This document shows positions 1-5,492 of a DNA stretch of 5,492 nucleotides, one piece after another. The DNA comes from Alphaproteobacteria bacterium (lineage in GTDB: Bacteria; Pseudomonadota; Alphaproteobacteria; Sphingomonadales; Sphingomonadaceae). The position numbers were made by a program, and so were the translations under genes. The first letter of the stretch is position 1. Every line of letters begins with the position of its first letter. The stretch lies in contig JADCGM010000320.1 of the NCBI GenBank assembly GCA_020249025.1, positions 1 through 5,492 of the forward strand, in the 5' to 3' direction. The notes beneath the pieces were generated by a model that was not told the DNA's origin, did no database searches, and worked only from the letters and a program-made list of their open reading frames with translations.

Positions 1-1386
<1,386 letters not shown>

Positions 1387-1398
1387 GCCCCAAATGCG

Positions 1399-1434
1399 AA
1401 ACGGGCGCGGCGGCCTGTGGCCCCGCGCCCGCTT
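1399..1434. terminator. GC-rich hairpin between convergent recQ and SWIB gene
   Basis: A perfect 9-bp stem (1402-1410 with 1423-1431) is extended by an inner GGCC/GGCC stem (1412-1415 with 1419-1422) around a 3-base loop, leaving only C1411 bulged. It lies between the two convergent stops. Read on the minus strand, after the SWIB gene, the stem is followed by TTT; the plus side has only CTTGAG. It therefore resembles a weak intrinsic terminator, better for the minus strand and perhaps serving both genes. The short T-run is the weak point. Confidence 0.5.
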
Positions 1435-1453
1435 GAGGCAGTCGAACCAGCGA

Positions 1454-1708
1454 CTACTTGAGATGCGCCGACAGGTGCTTGTTCATCTCGAACATCGTCA
1501 CCTTGTCCTTGCCGAAGATCGGCTTCAGCTTGGCGTCGGCGATAATCTCGCGCTTGTTGGCCGGGTTCTGGAGATTGTTCTTCTTGATGTAGTCCCAGAC
1601 CTTGCTGACCATCTCGCCACGCGTGACCTGGCCCTTGCCAACGATCTCGGCGAGCGCCGCCGACGGCGTGAGCGGCTGCTGAAGCGCGTTCGGTTTCTTG
1701 GACGCCAT
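1454..1708 (-). CDS. Small SWIB/MDM2-domain protein
   Basis: The 84-residue protein is almost entirely one SWIB domain (about residues 10-83). It contains the LTPS start, the central KVWDYIKKNNLQNP segment, the NKREI turn and a C-terminal FGKDKVTMFEMNKHL helix, all typical of SWIB proteins. SWIB/MDM2 domains are best known from eukaryotic SWI/SNF complexes and p53 regulators. Free-standing bacterial versions exist in Chlamydia (fused to topoisomerase or alone) and, as I recall, in many sphingomonads; their bacterial role is not settled, though nucleoid or DNA-topology functions are suspected. The start is fixed by GGGGAGGA at 1713-1720, which places GGAGG five bases from the ATG at 1706-1708. 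A second ATG at 1710-1712 is in another frame and too close to this ribosome binding site. The protein is basic, cytoplasmic and monocistronic, and is convergent with recQ. Confidence 0.93.
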   Translation of the reverse strand: MASKKPNALQQPLTPSAALAEIVGKGQVTRGEMVSKVWDYIKKNNLQNPANKREIIADAKLKPIFGKDKVTMFEMNKHLSAHLK

Positions 1709-1712
1709 CCAT

Positions 1713-1720
1713 TCCTCCCC
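1713..1720 (-). promoter_or_regulatory. Ribosome binding site of SWIB gene
   Basis: The minus strand reads GGGGAGGA here. GGAGG is five bases from the ATG at 1708 but only one base from the out-of-frame ATG at 1712. This decides in favour of the 84-residue SWIB reading over a 124-residue alternative frame starting at 1712. Confidence 0.8.
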
Positions 1721-1776
1721 TGCGTTTAGAACTAAGCCGAAACTGGCTGAGGCGGGACTTTAGCCAAGCTTTCGCG

Positions 1777-1812
1777 AAAATAAAGGGCCAGACGAGAGGT
1801 CTCGTCCGGCCC
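1777..1812 (-). terminator. Rho-independent terminator of the glycine-zipper gene
   Basis: On the minus strand the arm 1812-1800 pairs with 1797-1785 (GGGCCGGACGAGA with TCTCGTCTGGCCC). This gives a roughly 12-bp stem with a single G-U wobble and a four-base loop, followed by TTTATTTT down to 1777. It sits 24 bases downstream of the glycine-zipper stop codon. On the plus strand the wobble becomes an A-C mismatch and the following tract is CCTTCATTT, so the signal is directional. It also insulates the SWIB gene promoter from upstream transcription. Confidence 0.9.
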
Positions 1813-1835
1813 CTTCATTTCTTCCGCCCGAGGGC

Positions 1836-2213
1836 TTAGCGGCAGCGGCGCTCGCTGCGATCGATCTCGCGGCCGAGAAGGCCGCCGAGCGCGGCGCCGA
1901 CGACGGTGCCGACACCCTTGTCGCCGCGGCCGGCGATGGCCCGTCCGGCGAGCGCGCCACCGGCGCCGCCGATAATCGTGCCCTCGATGTTCGAGTCCTT
2001 CCGGCAGTAGCGGTCGCCGGCGTAGCGCGAGCCGTAGCGGCGCTCGTCGTAGCGGCGATCGTAGCGGACATTGTCGTAGTAGCCGGCGCGGCGATAATCG
2101 TAGTCGCCCTGCTGCGCGCGCCAGCCGTGCGCCGGGGCGTGCGAGGGCGGGTGCGCGAGCACCGGACCGGCCAGCGTGGCGATCGCGGCGGCGGCGAGAG
2201 CGAGCTTCTTCAT
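1836..2213 (-). CDS. Secreted glycine-zipper (2TM-type) envelope protein
   Basis: The 125-residue protein starts with a signal peptide (MKKLALAAAAIATLAGPVLA, likely cleavage after A20) and is therefore exported. Residues 36-69 form a Tyr/Arg/Asp-rich hydrophilic stretch with repeated RRY and RY units. Residues 78-114 are a glycine zipper: two glycine/alanine-rich hydrophobic segments (GTIIGGAGGALAG and VGTVVGAALGGLLG) joined by a short RGDKG turn. The two cysteines, C70 and C124, flank the zipper and could form a disulfide in the periplasm. This layout matches the glycine-zipper 2TM family, related in principle to the SlyB/Rickettsia 17-kDa type, but there is no lipobox cysteine at the cleavage site, so it is not a lipoprotein. 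The start at 2213 is supported by AGGAGG six bases upstream and by the signal peptide. The frame stays open to 2648, but that upstream part has no signal and crosses the divergent gene. The exact function is unknown; an outer-membrane stabilising role is inferred. Confidence 0.88.
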   Translation of the reverse strand: MKKLALAAAAIATLAGPVLAHPPSHAPAHGWRAQQGDYDYRRAGYYDNVRYDRRYDERRYGSRYAGDRYCRKDSNIEGTIIGGAGGALAGRAIAGRGDKGVGTVVGAALGGLLGREIDRSERRCR

Positions 2214-2219
2214 GACAAA

Positions 2220-2225
2220 CCTCCT
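2220..2225 (-). promoter_or_regulatory. Ribosome binding site of glycine-zipper gene
   Basis: A perfect AGGAGG on the minus strand lies six bases from the ATG at 2211-2213. It selects the signal-peptide start over the longer open frame reaching 2648. Confidence 0.85.
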
Positions 2226-2459
2226 GATCCCGAAATCCGGAATAGCATGACCCGGCTTTAACGCCGGTCCGTTACTTCGGTTTCCGTGATCCTGTTCTAG
2301 CGTCTGGCCATGAATGACTTCTGAACCATCTGATTTACTGAATATGAACGGCCCGGCACTTGCGGATCGACTGCGCGGGTGCTGCGGCCAGTTGCGCCGA
2401 CGGGGCGGAGCAGGAGGTAAGCCGGGGCGTTGACAGCGCCGAACAGGAGACCCGCCGCC
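2226..2459. promoter_or_regulatory. Divergent intergenic control region
   Basis: This region must hold promoters for both the glycine-zipper gene (-) and the pseudokinase gene (+). Its middle (about 2280-2350) is clearly more AT-rich than its flanks. I see no promoter close enough to consensus to place -35/-10 boxes. A small inverted repeat (CCGGC 2252-2256 with GCCGG 2263-2267) lies about 40 bases upstream of the glycine-zipper start and could be a leader hairpin or an operator. On the minus strand, 2326-2312 reads GTTC-N7-ATTC, one base away from the alphaproteobacterial LexA direct repeat; this may be chance. Confidence 0.4.
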
Positions 2460-3950
2460 ATGGTCCGCCCGGCCCGATCGATCGCCGCCGACACCCCGGC
2501 CCTCGCCCCCGGCACGATCGTCGGCGGCTTTCGCATTGCGGTGCTGCTTTGCACCGGAGCGCAGACGCTGACCTATCGCGGCCGCGATCCGCAAGGGCGT
2601 CACGCGATCATCAAGGAGTATTTCCCGGCGGGCCTCGCCATGCGGCACGGCGCAGAGGTCCGGCCGGTGCCGGGCGCGGCGAGCGACGCCTTCGAGGACG
2701 GACTGACGCGCTTTCTCGACGATGCCGGGCGGCTGTACGACATCGGTCCGCAGCCCGGGCTGGTGCCGGTCCGCGCCGCGTTCGAGGCGAACGGCACCGC
2801 CTATTTCGCGATGCCTGTCATCGACGGCTCACCGCTCGATTCGCTAGCGGCGGGCCCGGGCGCGCTCCCGCCCGCCGCGCGCGACGCCATTGTGCGGCGC
2901 GTAGCCGGCGGTCTGGCGCGGGCGCATGCAGCCGGCGTCGTTCACGGCGCGATCGCACCGGAGCACATCCTGATCGACGACAATGGCGACCCGACCCTGA
3001 TCGGTTTCGGCAGCCGGGCCGCGAGCGGCGCGTCCGACCCGGCGGCCGATCTCCGGGCGCTGGCCGCGCTCAGCCCGCGCGGCGCCACTGCCCCGCCGGC
3101 GCCCTCGCCCCGCGATGATGCGCCGATGCGGCCTTACACGCCGCCGCCGCACCGCCGCGGCAGACTGCTGGGCGGGCTGGCGGTGGCGGCCGTGCTCGGC
3201 GGGCTGGCGCTCGGCATCGGGATCCGGGAGGCGGTGCAGGAGACCACCCCGCGCCCGGCCACCGCCGCCGCGCCCACTGCCGCTTTCGGCCGCGCCGACG
3301 AAGACATCCTGCCAGCGCAGGCGGCGGTCGAACGGATGACCGCAAGCGTCGGCGACGCCGCGGCGCGCAGGCTCGATCCGGCGACCCGGCAGCGGCTCGA
3401 CACGCTCGTTGCGCGGTCGCGCACCTATCCGCCGCCCGCGCCGGAGGTCGCCGCGGTCACGGACGCCCCCAGCGACGCCGCCCCGGCCGATCTGCTGCCC
3501 CCGGTCAGCGAGCCGGCCTATCGGCCGCCCTACCGCCCCCCCTATCGCCCGCCGCCGGCGACGGTCGCCGCTCCGCCGCCGGCGCCTGTAGTCGCCACAC
3601 CCGTCGCGCCACCGCGCGCGGCGTCAGCCGCCCCCCGTCCGGCCCCGACACCGGCATTGCGGGTGTTTGCGCTGATCAATGACAGCCGGGCGGCCGTCGC
3701 CGCGATCGACCGCCTCTACCGGGATGCGCCGGAGCCGGCGACCGATGCCGAGGCTGACCGGCTCGATCGGCTCGCCGACATCCGCGACCGGGCCCATGCG
3801 CGCCTGCAGTGGGCGCCCGAGCTCTACGGCCGAAATTCGCCCGCGGCGCTGCGCGAGGCGGAAGCGCTGCGCGATGGCGTGCGCGCCGATCTGGAAGCGG
3901 CGCGTGCGGTGGCGGGGATGGCGGCCGGCGCGGTGGCGGGGCCGGGCTAG
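2460..3950 (+). CDS. Membrane-anchored pseudokinase with proline-rich external region
   Basis: Counting from the ATG at 2460, the product has 496 residues. Residues about 17-205 resemble a bacterial Ser/Thr kinase domain: a PGTIVGGFRI start, a degraded glycine loop (LLCTGAQTLTY), and IIKEYFP with K52 in the ATP-site lysine position, as in the IKEYFP-type kinases of proteobacteria. The catalytic loop reads HGAIAPEHIL (162-171) instead of HRDxKPxNIL, and DFG reads GFG (182-184). The catalytic Asp, Lys and Asn and the metal-binding Asp are therefore all replaced. A short DLRALAAL stretch recalls the helix F start, then the C-lobe ends early. A basic patch and one hydrophobic helix (about 236-255) follow. 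The rest is Ala/Pro-rich with three YRPP units (354-365) and a helical, charged C-terminal domain (about 400-485). Topology is inferred as kinase-like part in the cytoplasm and proline-rich part in the periplasm. AGGAG at 2445-2449 supports the ATG; a TTG at 2430 with AGGAGG at 2412-2417 is an alternative adding ten residues. It is probably a phosphorylation-free signalling or scaffold protein. Confidence 0.82.
   Translation: MVRPARSIAADTPALAPGTIVGGFRIAVLLCTGAQTLTYRGRDPQGRHAIIKEYFPAGLAMRHGAEVRPVPGAASDAFEDGLTRFLDDAGRLYDIGPQPGLVPVRAAFEANGTAYFAMPVIDGSPLDSLAAGPGALPPAARDAIVRRVAGGLARAHAAGVVHGAIAPEHILIDDNGDPTLIGFGSRAASGASDPAADLRALAALSPRGATAPPAPSPRDDAPMRPYTPPPHRRGRLLGGLAVAAVLGGLALGIGIREAVQETTPRPATAAAPTAAFGRADEDILPAQAAVERMTASVGDAAARRLDPATRQRLDTLVARSRTYPPPAPEVAAVTDAPSDAAPADLLPPVSEPAYRPPYRPPYRPPPATVAAPPPAPVVATPVAPPRAASAAPRPAPTPALRVFALINDSRAAVAAIDRLYRDAPEPATDAEADRLDRLADIRDRAHARLQWAPELYGRNSPAALREAEALRDGVRADLEAARAVAGMAAGAVAGPG
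3519..3554 (+). repeat. Three tandem 12-bp repeats encoding YRPP
   Basis: Three consecutive in-frame 12-base units encode Tyr-Arg-Pro-Pro. They differ only at synonymous positions (TAT/TAC, CGG/CGC, CCG/CCC), which suggests selection on the peptide or an old duplication rather than a fresh slippage. They lie in the proline-rich segment after the membrane helix of the pseudokinase. Confidence 0.85.
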
Positions 3951-5386
3951 CCCGCGGCGGGCAGCGTCAGCGTCACGCACAGCCCGCCGAGGTCGTCGGA
4001 GGCCGCGAGTTCGACCCGCCCGCCACAGATCTCGGCGACGTCGCGCACGATGGCGAGGCCGAGGCCGGTGCCGGGCTTGCCGGTATCGAGCCGGGCGCCG
4101 CGCTCGAACAGCCGTTCGCGATCGCGCGGGGCGATGCCGGGGCCGTCGTCCTCGACCTGGATCTCGAGCCAGCGCCCGTCGCGGCGCACGGTGGCGAACA
4201 CCCGCCCGCCGCCATATTTCGCGGCGTTGTCGAGCAGGTTGCCGACCATCTCCTCGAGGTCCTGCTTCTCGCCGCGGAAGGTTGCTTCGCGGTCGCCGGT
4301 GATGTCGATAACCACGCTGCGGTCGGCATGGATGCGGCTGATCGCGCGCTGCAACGCCTCCAGTGACGGCCACACCGCCGCGCGCGCACCGACATCGGCG
4401 CGGCGGCCGAGCGCCCGGGCGCGGGCGAGGTGGTGATCGACATGGCGGCGCATCAGCTCGGTCTCGCGCAGCACCGCGGCGGCAAGGTCGGGCGCGCCGG
4501 CGCGCGCCTCGTTGGCGAGCACGCTCATCGGCGTTTTCAGCGCATGGGCAAGATTGCCGGCGTGCATGCGCGCGGCCTCGGCCTGCTGCTCGTTGTAGTC
4601 GAGCAGCTCGTTCATCTCGACGACGAGCGGCGCGATCTCGGGCGGAAAGTCGGTCGGGATGCGCTTGCGCCCGCCCGAGCGGATCGCGGCGATGGCGCGG
4701 CTGACCCGGCGCAGCGGCCACAGCCCGTAGGTGGCCTGAAGCGCGATGAGCATGAGCAGGCCGACGCCGAGCACCGTCAGCGACCAGATCACGATCCGCC
4801 GCAGCTCGGCGATCTGCTCGTCGAGGTCGGCGGTGCTCTGCGCGACCTGGAAGCGCCAGCGCACCTGCGAATTGGGGATGACGGCATCGCGCTCGACGAC
4901 GCGCAGCGGCTCGCCCGCGAACTCGTCGCTCGTATAGGCGTGCGGCCGCGTGTCGGGCTTGTCGAAGTCGGTCCTCAGCCGCCGGTCCCAGAGCGAGCGC
5001 GACGGAAAGGGCTCGAGCCCCGGCGCGCTGACCTGCCAGTAGAGGCCGGAATAGGGTTCGGAGAAGCGCTGGTCGCCCAGCGGCCGGCTGAAATAGACCT
5101 CGCCCCCCGCCTCGATCTCGGCCGAGGCGATCATCGCGGTGAGCGCATAGTTGAGCTGGCCGTCGAAGTTGCGGGTCAGCGAGGCGACGATGACCCGGTC
5201 GAGCGCGAAGCCGCCGATCAGCAGCAGCGGGACGATCCACGCCGCGGCGATCGCCAGCATGCGCCGGGTCAGCGAGCCGCGCCTCCACAGCCAGAAACGC
5301 GTGCTGGCCCCGGCCGGCCGCGCGGCCGCGCCGTTCAGCGGGCGGGTCGCCGCCTCAGCCGCGTGGGTCGTCGAGACTGTAGCCAA
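3947..5386 (-). CDS. PhoQ-like sensor histidine kinase
   Basis: The inner-membrane sensor kinase autophosphorylates on His and passes phosphate to the response regulator encoded just upstream. Numbering from the TTG at 5386 (479 residues): TM1 about 43-62; a periplasmic sensor domain about 63-197 containing YWQVS and SRSLWD, as in PhoQ/FeuQ-type kinases; TM2 about 198-218; a HAMP-like linker; an H-box NLAHALKTP with phosphoacceptor H281; N-box N383/N387 (NLLDNAAKYG); G1 box DDGPGI 413-418; F-box RLFERG 425-430; and G2 box GTGLGLAI 439-446. All catalytic boxes are intact, so it should be active. The start is uncertain: the only in-frame ATG before TM1 is M43, at the edge of the helix, and no GTG precedes it. 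The TTG at 5386 overlaps the regulator by 32 bases, without a clear ribosome site, which suggests translational coupling. It is the second gene of a regulator-kinase operon. The family resemblance to FeuQ/PhoQ is from memory; the ligand is unknown. Confidence 0.93.
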   Translation of the reverse strand: MATVSTTHAAEAATRPLNGAAARPAGASTRFWLWRRGSLTRRMLAIAAAWIVPLLLIGGFALDRVIVASLTRNFDGQLNYALTAMIASAEIEAGGEVYFSRPLGDQRFSEPYSGLYWQVSAPGLEPFPSRSLWDRRLRTDFDKPDTRPHAYTSDEFAGEPLRVVERDAVIPNSQVRWRFQVAQSTADLDEQIAELRRIVIWSLTVLGVGLLMLIALQATYGLWPLRRVSRAIAAIRSGGRKRIPTDFPPEIAPLVVEMNELLDYNEQQAEAARMHAGNLAHALKTPMSVLANEARAGAPDLAAAVLRETELMRRHVDHHLARARALGRRADVGARAAVWPSLEALQRAISRIHADRSVVIDITGDREATFRGEKQDLEEMVGNLLDNAAKYGGGRVFATVRRDGRWLEIQVEDDGPGIAPRDRERLFERGARLDTGKPGTGLGLAIVRDVAEICGGRVELAASDDLGGLCVTLTLPAAG

Positions 5387-5492
5387 GACCGCGGATCGTC
5401 GTGATCAGGTCGGCGCCGAGCTTCTTGCGGATACGCGTGATGAACACCTCGATGGTGTTCGAATCGCGGTCGAAGTCCTGATCGTAGATGTG
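5355..5492 (-). CDS. OmpR/PhoB-family response regulator, C-terminal end (partial)
   Basis: Forty-five C-terminal residues of a winged-helix DNA-binding domain are visible before TGA (5357-5355). The segment DFDRDSNTIEVFITRIRKK is the recognition helix, and IRGLGYSL is the C-terminal hairpin wing typical of the OmpR/PhoB class. The receiver domain lies beyond the right edge. It is the cognate regulator of the downstream sensor kinase, whose probable start overlaps its 3' end, and should bind direct-repeat promoter sites when phosphorylated. The DRDSNT wording resembles PhoP-type regulators, consistent with the PhoQ-like partner. The target genes cannot be read from this window. Confidence 0.95.
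   Translation of the reverse strand, partial: HIYDQDFDRDSNTIEVFITRIRKKLGADLITTIRGLGYSLDDPRG

Noticed and set aside
2430..2435. TTGACA as a -35 promoter box
   Set aside because: No -10-like hexamer follows at 16-18 bases, and the site lies within the leader directly before the start codon.
2214..2648. N-terminal extension of the glycine-zipper frame up to 2648
   Set aside because: The signal peptide and perfect AGGAGG fix the start at 2213; the extension overlaps the pseudokinase gene and has no domain.
2360..3118. 252-residue plus-strand frame overlapping the pseudokinase 5' half, as a possible frameshifted part of it
   Set aside because: It is Arg/Ala-rich with no kinase motifs, while the 2460 frame carries the kinase-like blocks continuously; no frameshift is needed.
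3624..5288. 554-residue minus-strand open frame spanning the kinase and the pseudokinase tail
   Set aside because: It is an Arg/Ala-rich alternate frame crossing two well-supported genes, with no motif or ribosome site; GC-rich codon bias explains the lack of stops.
4430..5404. 324-residue plus-strand open frame opposite the histidine kinase
   Set aside because: Its composition (His/Arg/Asp/Gly-rich, no domain) is that of an antisense shadow of a high-GC gene, and the opposite strand encodes intact kinase boxes.

Overview
This is a GC-rich chromosomal window with near-saturated G/C third positions. It most likely comes from an alphaproteobacterium of the Sphingomonadales. That assignment rests on recalled family resemblance of the small SWIB protein, the Tyr/Arg-rich glycine-zipper protein and the PhoQ-like sensor kinase, not on a search. 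No mobile element, CRISPR array, tRNA or rRNA is visible, and coding density is high.

Layout, left to right. (1) Positions 1-1386 (+) hold the 3' three quarters of a RecQ DNA helicase, entering at the DEAH box and ending with an HRDC domain. (2) A GC-rich hairpin lies between it and a convergent small SWIB-domain gene (1454-1708, -). (3) A strong intrinsic terminator (about 1777-1812) ends the next minus-strand gene, a secreted glycine-zipper protein (1836-2213, -). (4) A divergent intergenic region (2214-2459) separates it from a plus-strand gene (2460-3950). That gene encodes a membrane-anchored, catalytically dead protein-kinase-like protein with a proline-rich external part. (5) It runs tail-to-tail into a PhoQ-like sensor histidine kinase (3947-5386, -), sharing one CTAG as both stop codons. 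(6) The histidine kinase follows the C-terminus of an OmpR/PhoB-type response regulator (5355-5492, -), so the two form a two-component operon read right to left.

How the genes fit together. The regulator/kinase pair is a conventional envelope-sensing two-component system. The glycine-zipper protein and the pseudokinase are both envelope proteins sharing a divergent control region, but nothing in the sequence ties them to the two-component system. RecQ is a housekeeping repair gene. The most unusual item is the pseudokinase: it keeps the ATP-site lysine, has lost all four other landmark catalytic residues, lacks most of the C-lobe, and continues through one membrane helix into a YRPP-repeat linker and a helical C-terminal domain.
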